The notes under the pieces were generated by a model. The model was not told where the DNA came from. It ran no database searches and worked only from the letters and a program-made list of their open reading frames with translations. DNA of 64,000 bases from an uncultured Campylobacter sp. (GTDB lineage: Bacteria > Campylobacterota > Campylobacteria > Campylobacterales > Campylobacteraceae). The stretch spans positions 1 through 64,000 of the forward strand of contig NZ_CALBWL010000051.1 of NCBI RefSeq assembly GCF_937973075.1. The letters run 5' to 3'. Made by a program: the position numbers and the translations under genes. Positions 9,118 through 17,714 of the stretch are shown here, in pieces (the stretch's first letter is position 1; the number at the start of each line of letters is the position of its first letter).

Positions 9118-9795
9118 ATGAATTTCAAAAAAACAATATCGGTTGCCGTTATTGCGGCTTCGGTGCTGGCGCTATTTAGCGGATGCGCGAAAGAGAGCTC
9201 TCGCGTAGTGCAAACCCCTACGGTAGCAAGCATAAACACCAACTACTCTGGCGAGCGAATTGCCGTGTCGGTAGGACGCTTTAACAACCAATCCTCTTAC
9301 AACAACGGCGTGTTCTCCGACGGCGAGGACAGACTGGGCAACCAAGCGCAGACAATTTTGATCTCAAGCTTACAGCAAACAGGACGTTTCTCGGTGCTTG
9401 ACCGCACGAATATGCGCGCCATCAAAGAGGAAAGCGCAATCTCTAAAAGCGCACAAAATCTAAAAGGTGCCAGATACGTTATCACCGGCGACGTGACGGA
9501 ATTTGGCCGCAAGACGACCGGAGATCATCAGCTGTTTGGAATTTTAGGCAAGGGAAAGACCCAAACCGCGTATTCTAAAGTAAATTTAAACATCGTTGAC
9601 GTCAGAACGTCCGAGGTGGTCTTTTCGACTCAGGGCGCGGGCGAATACGAGCTATCAAACCGCGAAGTGCTAGGTTTCGGCGGCACTGCGGGCTATGATT
9701 CGACGCTAAACGGCAAGGTGTTAAGTCTGGCGATCATCGAAGCGGTCAATAATCTCGTAAACGGCCTTGAAAACGGCGCGTTTAAGCTAAGATAA
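9118..9795 (+). CDS. CsgG/HfaB-family lipoprotein
   Basis: Predicted lipoprotein of the CsgG/HfaB family; family members assemble in or at the outer membrane, and CsgG itself is the curli secretion pore. The sequence has a lipoprotein signal with lipobox LFSGC (Cys23). The body carries CsgG hallmarks: an IAV strand, FSVLDRTNMRAI, a GARYVITGDVTEFG strand, and KVNLNIVDVRTSEVVFSTQGAGE. At 225 aa it is close to CsgG in size. ATG follows AAGGAGTAAAGA, and a TATTAT box lies at 9086-9091. It is first in a run with DUF4810 and DUF799 lipoproteins; no curlin-like subunit gene is visible, so a pore for curli is unlikely. Confidence 0.88.
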   Translation: MNFKKTISVAVIAASVLALFSGCAKESSRVVQTPTVASINTNYSGERIAVSVGRFNNQSSYNNGVFSDGEDRLGNQAQTILISSLQQTGRFSVLDRTNMRAIKEESAISKSAQNLKGARYVITGDVTEFGRKTTGDHQLFGILGKGKTQTAYSKVNLNIVDVRTSEVVFSTQGAGEYELSNREVLGFGGTAGYDSTLNGKVLSLAIIEAVNNLVNGLENGAFKLR

Positions 9796-9804
9796 GGATA
9801 AAAT

Positions 9805-10299
9805 TTGAAAGCAGGTAGCGCTCTTGCGCTTGCCGCTGCGGCCGTGATCTTTTGCGGCTGCGGCGGCGGGGCGCGGAATCAAATTTATTACTGGGACGGC
9901 AGCTACACGGACTCGACCTATCAGTATCTAAAGCAGGAAGGCGACGTAGGCGAACAGATCGAAGTGCTTGAAAAATCTATCCAAAAGGCATACGAAAAAG
10001 GGCGTAAAGTCCCGCCGGGGCTTTATTCGCATCTGGGGCTTTTGTATCTAAGCGCGGGCAACGGCGCGAGGGCGAGAGAGAACTTTGAAAAAGAAGCTCA
10101 GGCTTTCCCTGAATCAAAGCCGTTTTTGACCTTCGTTACAAACCCCGCCGCGCTTAAAAAAGCTGAGGCTGCGACCAAGCCCGGCGCCGATAAAGCTCAA
10201 GGGCCAAGCGGACGCGAAGCCGCCAAAACGGCCTCTGCAAAGCAAGGTAAAGCTGCCGCGAAACAGGGCGGCAAAACGAATAAAAAGGCTAAAAAATGA
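9805..10299 (+). CDS. DUF4810-type lipoprotein
   Basis: Small predicted lipoprotein (164 aa) starting at TTG 9805, shortly after the CsgG-like stop and preceded by AAGGATAAA. The signal peptide ends in a Cys-rich lipobox (FCGC, Cys19). Residues about 28-110 match the DUF4810 pattern: YYWDGSYTDSTYQYL near the start, then GLYSHLGLLYLSAGNGARA, a TPR-like helix pair. The tail from about residue 115 is Lys/Ala-rich low complexity. DUF4810 proteins typically sit between a CsgG-like and a DUF799 lipoprotein, as here. The three probably form one envelope complex of unknown function. It overlaps the next gene by 4 bases. Confidence 0.85.
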   Translation: MKAGSALALAAAAVIFCGCGGGARNQIYYWDGSYTDSTYQYLKQEGDVGEQIEVLEKSIQKAYEKGRKVPPGLYSHLGLLYLSAGNGARARENFEKEAQAFPESKPFLTFVTNPAALKKAEAATKPGADKAQGPSGREAAKTASAKQGKAAAKQGGKTNKKAKK

Positions 10300-10976
10300 A
10301 AAATAAAGCTCAAATAGCTATTTTTAGCGTATTCGTGGCGCTGTTTTTTAACGCGTGCGCTCTAAGCGAGCCTGAAATTTACGACTACTCGGCGCTTCAG
10401 CAGGCTAAGCCGAGATCGATTTTGGTGCTGATGCCTACAAACGAAACTACCGAAGTGGACGCAGGTGCTGCCGTGCTTGCCAATGCGATCTATCCGCTAA
10501 GCGAGGCGGGCTATTACGTATTTTCGCCCGCGCTCGTGCATGAGACCTTCAAAAATAACGGAATTTACGAGGCTAGCGACATCCAAAATGTCTCCGCGCA
10601 CAAGCTAAGACAGATTTTCGGCGCAGACGCCGTGCTATACATGGATATCGTTAAATACGGCACTTCGTATATGCTGCTAAATAGCGTAAGCGTCGTGGCA
10701 GTCAATGCCAAGCTCGTGGATCTGCGAAGCGGCGCGACGCTCTGGGAGGGCTCGGCGCAGGTCAGCGATGACTCGGGCGGAGGCGGTAACAATCTCGTGG
10801 GTATGCTGATCTCCGCTGTCATTAAGCAGGTTGGTGATACGATCACCGATGCGGGATACAAGCTCTCTGCAAGTGCAGATGCGATGCTGCTGGCTCAAAA
10901 CTGCAACAAATGCTTGCTCTACGGCCCGTATTCGCCACACTACGGTCAGGATAGACAGCTTGGCGGCGGAAAATAA
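10296..10976 (+). CDS. DUF799 (GNA1162-like) lipoprotein
   Basis: Predicted lipoprotein (226 aa) of the DUF799 family, which includes neisserial GNA1162. The signal peptide ends with lipobox FFNAC (Cys21). Recognisable parts include PRSILVLMPTNETTEVDA near residue 40, a TolB/CsgG-like alpha-beta core containing FGADAVLYMDIVKYGTSY, and AKLVDLRSGATLWEGSA. The ATGA overlap with the DUF4810 gene shows tight coupling. The C-terminus has a CxxC (Cys-Asn-Lys-Cys) near residue 201. The molecular role of the trio is not established; outer-membrane assembly or stress protection are guesses. Confidence 0.88.
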   Translation: MKNKAQIAIFSVFVALFFNACALSEPEIYDYSALQQAKPRSILVLMPTNETTEVDAGAAVLANAIYPLSEAGYYVFSPALVHETFKNNGIYEASDIQNVSAHKLRQIFGADAVLYMDIVKYGTSYMLLNSVSVVAVNAKLVDLRSGATLWEGSAQVSDDSGGGGNNLVGMLISAVIKQVGDTITDAGYKLSASADAMLLAQNCNKCLLYGPYSPHYGQDRQLGGGK

Positions 10977-10993
10977 ATTTTAAAAGGACGAAA

Positions 10994-11449
10994 ATGAAAC
11001 TAGCCGAGGCGCTGATACTGCGCGCAGATATACAAAAACGCATCGAGCAGTTAAAATCAAGGCTCGCGGATAATGCAAAGGTGCAAGAGGGCGAGAATCC
11101 CAGCGAAGAACCAAAGGCGCTGCTAGCCGAGCTAGACGCGCTCACAAGCGAGCTTGAGCGGCTAATCGTTCGGATAAATTTAACCAACTGCACCGCAAAA
11201 GCGGACGACAAGAGCTTAACCGAGCTAATCGCCAAGCGCGACATACTCACGCTAAAAGCGGGCGTATTGCGGGCTTTCGCGCAAGCTTCCGCGCAAAAGG
11301 TGGATGTTTATTCGCGCAGCGAGATTAAAATTTTAAGCACGGTCGACGTTGCGGCGCTGCAAAAGCAGGTGGACGAGCTAGCTAGGCAGATCAGACAGCT
11401 TGATACGACGCTGCAAGGCGCGAACTGGCAGACCGATCTGATCGACTAA
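10994..11449 (+). CDS. DIP1984-family protein
   Basis: Soluble, almost wholly helical protein (151 aa) matching the DIP1984 family (septicolysin-like annotation is sometimes seen). Visible pattern: MKLAEALILRADIQKRIEQLKSRL at the start, IVRINLTNC near residue 58, and a final long helix ending in LQGANWQTDLI. Coiled-coil propensity is high throughout. The function is unknown. ATG follows AAAAGGACGAAA, 17 bases after the DUF799 stop, so it may be co-transcribed with the lipoprotein operon. Confidence 0.85.
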   Translation: MKLAEALILRADIQKRIEQLKSRLADNAKVQEGENPSEEPKALLAELDALTSELERLIVRINLTNCTAKADDKSLTELIAKRDILTLKAGVLRAFAQASAQKVDVYSRSEIKILSTVDVAALQKQVDELARQIRQLDTTLQGANWQTDLID

Positions 11450-11870
11450 AGCGTCAAATTTAGCGGCGAAATTTGAAAGGATTTCGCGAAAAATAAAATT
11501 TCGGGTAAGTATCGCAAGAGGCGAGTACGAAACTCACCTGCGAAGCAGGTTTATGGCAGCGCTCGCGGAAACGGCGCACCCCTTTTACGATTTATTTTCA
11601 GTAAATTTACAAGGGCAATGTAACTACGCAATGTAACTACCGCGTACTGATCTAGCGATACCGAGGGCGGGAACGGGGAAATTTAAAACGAAATTTTGAT
11701 TTTAACGGCGCGGTTTGCGGGCTCGCGGCGAAATTTAGCGGCGATCTGGGCGGATTTGACGCTCAAATTTTACGTTAAATTTAGACGCGCCTGCTATTTT
11801 GCATTTTGACCCGTCTGGCGTCAAATTTTTACAAAAATCATAAGATTTAGCCAAATTTAAAGGATGAAAT
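11450..11870. other. Intergenic stretch, no gene seen
   Basis: A/T-core motifs are scattered through this stretch, and there is a short direct repeat of CAATGTAACTAC at about 11609-11640. An open minus-strand frame (11735-12094) overlaps the phosphatase gene and is a shadow. Confidence 0.4.
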
Positions 11871-12557
11871 TTGAAATTTAAAACCCTTGCGCTAGCAGCC
11901 GCGCTTTTCTTTGCAACCGGCATAAATGCAGAGCTTGCGATAGAAGCGAATTCCATAAATTTTAGAAAAACGAGCGGCGTGGAGCAAAATCTCGCGGACG
12001 CAAAAGACGCCAAATTTAAAGACGCGCATTTTAAAGATACAGATACCGCGGCGCACGGCGCAAGCTCAAACTCATCGCAAAAAGCAACCCTCATCGACGA
12101 AGCAAAAAATTTTTACCGCGTGGATGAGCTGCTGTTTCGCAGCGCTCAGCTTGACGGAGGTGATGCCGCGAAACTGCATGAGCTTGGCATCAAAAGCATT
12201 GTAAATCTGCGCCATTTTAGCAGAGGCGGCGACAGAAGGGCGTTTGGGGATCAATTTTGGCTCTCGAACAAGCCGCTTCAAAGCTGGGAGATAAAGCCCG
12301 CGCAGATCGCGGATGTTTTGCGCACCATTCGCGAGCGCCAAAAGGAGGGCGCCGTGCTCGTGCACTGCTATCACGGAGCCGATCGCACGGGCCTTGTGGT
12401 GGCGATGTACCGCGTGATCTATCAGGGCTGGAGCTTGGATGCCGCGCGCAGCGAGATGATAAACGGCGGATACGGCTTTCACTCGATGTGGCAGGATATC
12501 GTGGGCTTTTTGACGCCGCAAAACGAAGCGCTCGTAAGAGCCGAGCTTGGAATTTAG
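11871..12557 (+). CDS. Exported dual-specificity/tyrosine phosphatase
   Basis: Predicted periplasmic phosphatase of the DSP/PTP superfamily (228 aa). TTG start at 11871, preceded by AAAGGATGAAA; the first 20 residues form a signal peptide (ending GINA). The catalytic loop HCYHGADRTG holds Cys166 and Arg172, matching HCxxGxxR. Upstream, FYRVDELLFRSAQL and GIKSIVNLR match the N-terminal part of bacterial DSP domains. Between signal peptide and domain, residues 31-70 are a low-complexity linker rich in Asp, Lys and Ala, coded by the A/T motif. Relatives act on phosphoproteins, phosphoinositides or cell-wall precursors; the substrate here is unknown. Confidence 0.85.
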   Translation: MKFKTLALAAALFFATGINAELAIEANSINFRKTSGVEQNLADAKDAKFKDAHFKDTDTAAHGASSNSSQKATLIDEAKNFYRVDELLFRSAQLDGGDAAKLHELGIKSIVNLRHFSRGGDRRAFGDQFWLSNKPLQSWEIKPAQIADVLRTIRERQKEGAVLVHCYHGADRTGLVVAMYRVIYQGWSLDAARSEMINGGYGFHSMWQDIVGFLTPQNEALVRAELGI

Positions 12558-12642
12558 ACGAAATTTGCCCGTCCGATCAGACGGCGGCAAAATTTGTAAA
12601 TTTAATAATGACAAAATGCCGTTTATAACGAAATTTTAGAAT

Positions 12643-12780
12643 ATGGGCTATGTATATTTTCTGGGGCGAGGCTCGGGATACGCCAAAATAGGGGCAAAAA
12701 ACGAGCTGCAAAGACGCGCGGAGTTTGAGCAAAAATTTGAGGCGTGCAAACAAAAGGCGCGGGAAATTTTAAATTTATAG
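12643..12780 (+). CDS. Possible 45-residue protein or gene remnant
   Basis: A short open frame starting MGYVYFLGRGSGYAKIG and continuing with a charged helix. Amino-acid use looks natural rather than repeat-derived. There is no convincing ribosome binding site before the ATG, so it may instead be the surviving C-terminus of a decayed gene. The flanks (12558-12642 and 12781-13102) are A/T-motif spacer. Confidence 0.3.
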   Translation: MGYVYFLGRGSGYAKIGAKNELQRRAEFEQKFEACKQKAREILNL

Positions 12781-13102
12781 GTATCGCTAAAATTTCACTC
12801 TTTGCGGCGAGCTAAATTTAAAACCGAAAATTTCTAAAAAATATAGCAAAGAGATTGCAAGATGTAAAATTTAAGTCGTAAAATTTTACGCATTTTTCTA
12901 CTGAAAATTCTCATACCTTTTTTCAAATATGCGCTCACGCCTCTGCGTGCGTATCGCAACGAAAATCGGCTAAATTTTAAAAGTCCGATTTGCGCTTGCG
13001 GCGACGGGGCGCGTAAAACGCCGCAGATATTAGAAAAATATCCGTAAATTTAGCCGAAACGTAGTAAAATTCGAGCGGTAAATTAAGCAAAAGGAGCGAT
13101 CG

Positions 13103-13785
13103 GTGGAAAATTTATTACTAGCGCAGCTGCGCGAGGCGCTACCGCAGGGCATGCGCGTGCCGAGCGAGACCCAGGCGCTTTATGCGTGGATCGAAGCAAA
13201 CGGCTTTTATGACGACGCGGGCGGGCGCAGACGCGGCTATCTCTACCCGCAAGATCGGCTGCAACAGAGCTGGAGCGACGATGAGCGCGAGGGCGGCACG
13301 GACATCGTATTTTTCACGGATGAGCCGAAAAATCGCGACGAGGAGCTAAGGTATTGGTTTTACGGCGAGGATCGCGAGCTTGCCGCGGAGATCAAGCAGA
13401 GGCTTTGCGTGTTTGCAGGCAGCGGCTCGGAGGGCTCGATGTGCGCGCTGTGGCTGGATGATGCGGGCGAGACTAGACCCCGCACATGGGCTCCGGCTCG
13501 GGCTCGACCATGACCTGCGTTTTGGCTCATAGCGGGCTTGATTTTTTGCGATTGCTCGCGATCGGATACGATGAAATCTGCTGGGATGAGGATTTTAGCG
13601 CGCCGCCAAACAGCGAGGAGGACGATTTTTTCGTGCATCCAAACGTAAAATTTCAGCAGTGGCTTAAGGACACGTTTAAAACGACGATCCCGCAAACCGC
13701 GCTTGAGCTCGTCACGCCCGCGCATATGGACGACGAGAAGCCGAGCGATGAGTTTTTGATCTGGGTAAATTGCGTCGCAGGATAA
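13103..13785 (+). pseudogene. SMI1/KNR4 (SUKH)-like protein, broken by a frameshift
   Basis: Two frames together give one protein. The first (13103-13513, after AAAGGAGCGATCG, GTG start) ends CALWLDDAGE and then runs into junk; the second (to 13785) begins around GSGSGSTMTCVLA and continues into LRLLAIGYDEICWDEDF. The junction is at a CCCC run near 13477-13480. One extra C would restore one frame, and 683+1 bases is exactly 228 codons. The assembled product resembles SUKH-fold SMI1/KNR4 proteins, widespread immunity or regulatory proteins. It could be a true pseudogene, slippage at a homopolymer, or a sequencing error. Confidence 0.6.
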
Positions 13786-13791
13786 AATTTA

Positions 13792-13813
13792 AAGCGGCTT
13801 TTTTGCGCCGCTT
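13792..13813 (+). terminator. Hairpin after the SUKH-like gene
   Basis: Perfect 7-base inverted repeat AAGCGGC / GCCGCTT with an 8-base T-rich loop, a few bases after the stop. There is no clear T-tract after the stem, so intrinsic termination is plausible but not certain. Confidence 0.45.
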
Positions 13814-15272
13814 GATGAAGTATTGCGAGGTTTGCTTTCATAGGAAACCTTGTGAAATTTAAGCTTTTACTGCTAATTTAAAGAGCGTAAATTTAATGGA
13901 TATCTTTTGATTAAAATTTTAATGGTAGCGGTATCCATTTGGAAAAGTATTAATCATCTATTACTGCTTCTGCTACTTTTAAAATTTTTAATAAATCTGC
14001 CTGATAGAATTTAACTCTTTGCAGTGTGGCGGTAGAATTTTGCTGCTATTTGAAATAAGACGTGATAGAAAAGTTGGCACGTTTTTAAGAATCCAAATAA
14101 ATTTAGCTAAATTCCGCGTGGATGGGTTATATCAAAGCATGGAAGTTCTGTTGGTTTATTAGCAAAGAACTGATTGAGACTAAATTCTAAATCAGAAAAA
14201 ACAAGGCTAAAAGCTTTTCGGTAGTTTTGGCGATAGGTTGTCTTTAATGTCGTATCAGAGAAAATTGTGACTGCAGCGACGTAGGCAGCGCGCGCAGAGC
14301 AAAAAAAATGGCGCGCATTAGTATATCGGCGTAGCGCTTTAGGCTTCGTATGAAAGATAGCATCCAAACAATCCTTCTGTCAAATATCCGCATAAATTAC
14401 GGCGGATTTTTATCTAGGGTATGGGGGTGAGCTACAAGGCGTATCCAGCAAATACGTCTTTGCAGCTAGCTGCATGCAGGCATTTAAAAGACGGAAAGTA
14501 AAAGCAAACAAGTTAAAATCTGAAAGTATTAATAGCTGCGCAATAGGCAAATTGCGCTCAGTGGCGAAGTGAGCGCAAACTTTTGGCAGCTTTAAGCTAT
14601 CTGCACGCGCACAGGGTAGCAAGTGCTACTTTACTTTAAATCTCTTTTTGGATCTTGGAATTTGCACGCTCAGAGCAGAAAGCACTAAGCAGCTAGGCGC
14701 GGAGATATCGTATTTTGCACCGCTTTCGCAATAGTTCTCTTTTATACCTGCTGGCTGATGCGTTTCTAGCAAGACGAGTGATTGTTGTTTTGACATTAAT
14801 GAGGATGAGCTTGGCGGGCGCATAGACAGCATATACAAGCTCAGTAGCGGTAAGCACGTAGTTCGCAGCGTTTTATGATTAGCGGAGAGTTTGAGCTGAG
14901 TGCTGTGGCGGATATTCATAGTTTTTTTAACGTCTTGTGGAAATTTAAGACGAGTGTTATTGCGAGCGGGTGCAAATTTTTAGGTAAAATTTTATGCTTA
15001 TTGATTTTTATATGGCTGTACTAAAGCATGCTTCATACGTCAATTTCTTATAAATTTTTAACGTAAACTTTTTGCCCATTTAGGGGGAGAGGAGAAGGGA
15101 GTAAAATTTTTCGATCAAAAGGGCGTGGGATTATGTCAGCAGGCTGCGTGTGCAACGCGAAAATAGCAATGCAGGAAGCGTATCGAGTAGTGCGGATAAA
15201 AAGACGATCTTCATCCGTCACTTTTTAAAATAAAATTTTGCGACTAAAAAGGCGATTGTGCCTTTGTAAATT
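13814..15272. other. Long region without an intact gene; possible decayed genes
   Basis: About 1.46 kb with no gene I can support. Three minus-strand open frames lie in tandem (14626-14919, 14410-14622, 14107-14367; 97, 70 and 86 residues); none has a good ribosome binding site or a family I recognise. From about 14107 to 14930 the AAATTT motif that fills other spacers is missing, so this part may be the remains of coding sequence or of more recently acquired DNA. ATGGATA / TATCCAT at about 13895-13940 is a 7-base inverted repeat. The flanks (13814-14100, 14940-15272) carry the usual A/T motif. Confidence 0.4.
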
Positions 15273-15800
15273 TTAAAATTTTAGTAAAAATTCTTCGTAT
15301 TTTTCTGCACTTTTTGCGATATATTCGCTATCTGGATGAAATGAAAATCCATAGCCGAAGTGGCACGGCAGCAGCTTAGCGCCCGTAAAATTCATCGCGC
15401 ATTTAAAAGGTATGATAACTTCCTCTATGCCAAATCCGATCGTGCCGTCTTTTTTATAGTTATTTTGCTCATCGCCGATAGTGATCGCTAGGGCAAATTC
15501 TTTGCCTTTCAGCTTGCCGCCGGTGCTGCCGTAAGCCCAGCCGTAGGCGAATACATCGTCGAACCATTGCTTTAAAAGTGGCGGATAGCTGTACCAATAA
15601 AGTGGAAACTGAATGATAATTTTATCGTGGCTTAAAAGTAACTCCTGCTCGCGCGCAACATCGATTTTGCCGTTCGGATAAGTAGCGTAAATTTCGTGAA
15701 TATCAAATTTATCCGCTTGCTTTTTGGCTACCTCGCGCCACGCCTTGTTTGCGTGTGAGCTTGCCATATCGGGATGAGCGATGATGATGAGATTTTTCAT
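15273..15800 (-). CDS. NAD(P)H-dependent oxidoreductase (flavodoxin-like fold)
   Basis: Flavin-binding quinone or azo reductase of the NAD(P)H dehydrogenase (quinone)/KefF-type family, 175 aa. The start at 15800 is chosen for its CAAGGAGAAAAT binding site; the upstream extension to 15863 has none. Residues 1-12 (MKNLIIIAHPDM) form the first strand and FMN loop. The motif FPLYWYSYPPLLKQWFDDVFAYGWAYG (about residues 70-97) is diagnostic, and GTIGFGIEEVIIPF follows. It probably performs two-electron reduction of quinones in the cytoplasm. It is a single-gene unit. Confidence 0.88.
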   Translation of the reverse strand: MKNLIIIAHPDMASSHANKAWREVAKKQADKFDIHEIYATYPNGKIDVAREQELLLSHDKIIIQFPLYWYSYPPLLKQWFDDVFAYGWAYGSTGGKLKGKEFALAITIGDEQNNYKKDGTIGFGIEEVIIPFKCAMNFTGAKLLPCHFGYGFSFHPDSEYIAKSAEKYEEFLLKF

Positions 15801-16045
15801 ATTTTCTCCTTGTTTTGAATTTCTTACATTATATGTTTTTTGGCTGAAATTTTGATTTATCATCTAGCATAATATGGATATGAAATTTCAAATAAAATTT
15901 TACTTCCACTCAAATACTACTGGAAGGCTTATAGTTTTTTGCATGCGATTAGAAGTTAAATTTTATAAGCAAATATGGCAAACCCCAAAATCGATAGAAT
16001 TTTATCTATTAAATTGTATTAAAAATTTTAAATGGTATGAAAAAT

Positions 16046-16064
16046 GCGCCGAAAAATTCGGCGC
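16046..16064 (-). terminator. Rho-independent terminator of dcuA
   Basis: Perfect 8-base stem GCGCCGAA / TTCGGCGC with a 3-base loop, 20 bases beyond the dcuA stop. Read on the minus strand it is followed by ATTTTTC, a T-tract. Good intrinsic terminator geometry. Confidence 0.75.
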
Positions 16065-16084
16065 AAATGAAAGGAATACTAATC

Positions 16085-17428
16085 TTAGATTAGCGCAGGA
16101 GCTACTAAAAATCCTAGAGCGACCGAAATCGCAACCATAATGGTTCCCGGAAGGAAAAACGAGTGGTTAAATACAAATTTACCGACTCTAGTCGTTCCGG
16201 TATCGTCCATGGCGATCGCGCCGAGCGTCGTAGGATAAGTAGGGAGCACGAACAAGCCTGAAACGGCTGCGAACGATGCGACTAAGATCCAAATTTGACC
16301 TGAATTTTCAGGGCTAGTCATTCCAAGCGCGGCAGCAACGGCAGGCATCATAACCTTTGTGGTTGCAGCCTGCGAGTATAGCAAGCAGCTTAAGAAGTAT
16401 AGCGCGACGGCTAGTACGAAAGGATACTGCGTAACGACGTTTTTAGCTACCTCTTTGATACTGTCAATATGTCCGTTAACAAAAGTAGTACCGAGCCATG
16501 CTATACCGATGACGCAGATGCACGCATTCATACCGCTTTGGAAAGTGCTGGTAGAGAGCAGTTTGCCTGTATCGATCTTGCATAAAACAGCAATAAGAAA
16601 GCCGATGGTTAGCATAAAGCTGATGATCGCGCTATCTCTTGAAAGGATTGGTTTTTCTACCAGGCCGACGCTCTTTGAGATCGCAAGCGCATAGCAAACG
16701 ACGATCAAAACGCCGATAGCGAATATCGCAACCGATCTTTTCGCATAAGGCTTCGGCTCTTTATACTCCTCGGCTTTGATCTCGGCTACAAGACCTTTTG
16801 AAAGTCTCTCTTTGTAAATAGGGTCTTTTGAAAGATCGAGATCGTAGAATTTATTTACGATGAAAGCCGTGATGATCATAGCTACGAAGGTAGTAGAGAT
16901 GCAGATAAACAAAAGCTTAGGATAGCTAACGCCTAGCTTCTCGCACAAGCCGCTCATAGCGACGAACGCCGCTGAAATAGGGCTCGCAGTGATCGCTACC
17001 TGAGATGAAACGACCGAAAGCGCAAGAGGAGCGGAAGGTTTGATGTTCTGCGTCTTTGCGACCTCGACGATAACCGGGATCATAGAAAACGCAGTATGTC
17101 CGGTGCCCGCAAGTATCGTAAGTAGATAGGTAACGATAGGCGCTAGGAAGTTGATCTGCTTAGGATTTTTCCTTAAAATTTTAGATGCTACCTGCACCAA
17201 ATAATCAAGTCCGCCTGCGACTTGCAGCGCCGTAATCGCGGAGATTACCGATGCGATAATTAGGATAACGTCAATCGGGATATCCTTCATATCGACCTTC
17301 ATGCCCAAAATGGCTAGGACGACAACGCCCAAGCCGCCTGCATAACCGACGCCCATGCCGCCTAGCTTAACGCCTAGGTAGATGCCGCCTAGCAAAACGA
17401 TAAATTGCAATATCACCATAAAGTCCAT
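16085..17428 (-). CDS. dcuA: Anaerobic C4-dicarboxylate transporter (DcuA/DcuB family)
   Basis: Inner-membrane carrier (447 aa) for C4-dicarboxylate uptake or exchange such as aspartate/fumarate/succinate. About 10-12 hydrophobic segments. Family signatures include MDFMVILQFIVLLGGIYLGV at the N-terminus, LAGTGHTAFSMIPVI near residue 110, and LPTYPTTLGAIAMDDTGTT near 390. ATG follows AAGGAGTTTTGCA. It lies directly downstream of aspA on the same strand, an arrangement I recall from C. jejuni, which favours the dcuA name over dcuB; the sequence alone does not settle this. It supplies aspartate for AspA and exports succinate. Confidence 0.9.
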   Translation of the reverse strand: MDFMVILQFIVLLGGIYLGVKLGGMGVGYAGGLGVVVLAILGMKVDMKDIPIDVILIIASVISAITALQVAGGLDYLVQVASKILRKNPKQINFLAPIVTYLLTILAGTGHTAFSMIPVIVEVAKTQNIKPSAPLALSVVSSQVAITASPISAAFVAMSGLCEKLGVSYPKLLFICISTTFVAMIITAFIVNKFYDLDLSKDPIYKERLSKGLVAEIKAEEYKEPKPYAKRSVAIFAIGVLIVVCYALAISKSVGLVEKPILSRDSAIISFMLTIGFLIAVLCKIDTGKLLSTSTFQSGMNACICVIGIAWLGTTFVNGHIDSIKEVAKNVVTQYPFVLAVALYFLSCLLYSQAATTKVMMPAVAAALGMTSPENSGQIWILVASFAAVSGLFVLPTYPTTLGAIAMDDTGTTRVGKFVFNHSFFLPGTIMVAISVALGFLVAPALI

Positions 17429-17459
17429 TGCAAAACTCCTTATAAAGTAATTTTTTTAA

Positions 17460-17696
17460 CGGCGCGCAGAATTCTAAAGATTTCAGCAGGTAAAATCCGA
17501 ATTATCTTTATAATTCAGTGGTCGGAATTCTATGCGGAATTTTATCCTAAAATTTCGCAAGTGGAATTTTACTCCACGGAAGCTAAATCTAACTTGATGA
17601 AATTCTGCATCTACGGAATTCTGCACGATCGATCTTATCTATTTTGAATTCTACTTTGCGGAATTTCGCCTGTTAAATTAACTGATGAAATTCCGC
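17460..17696. repeat. GGAATTCY/GGAATTTT-motif cluster between dcuA and aspA
   Basis: The spacer carries many near-copies of GGAATTYT or its complement (for example CAGAATTC, GTCGGAATTC, GCGGAATTTT, GTGGAATTTT, ACGGAATTC, GCGGAATTTC). The last pair, GCGGAATTT at 17658-17666 and AAATTCCGC at 17688-17696, is a perfect 9-base inverted repeat with a 21-base loop just after the aspA stop and may form a hairpin. Confidence 0.55.
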
Positions 17697-17714
17697 GCCG
17701 CACCTAGTTTGGAA

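Noticed and set aside
15874..16140. 88-residue plus-strand frame
   Set aside because: Overlaps the dcuA 3' end and its terminator; Lys/Phe-rich motif translation.
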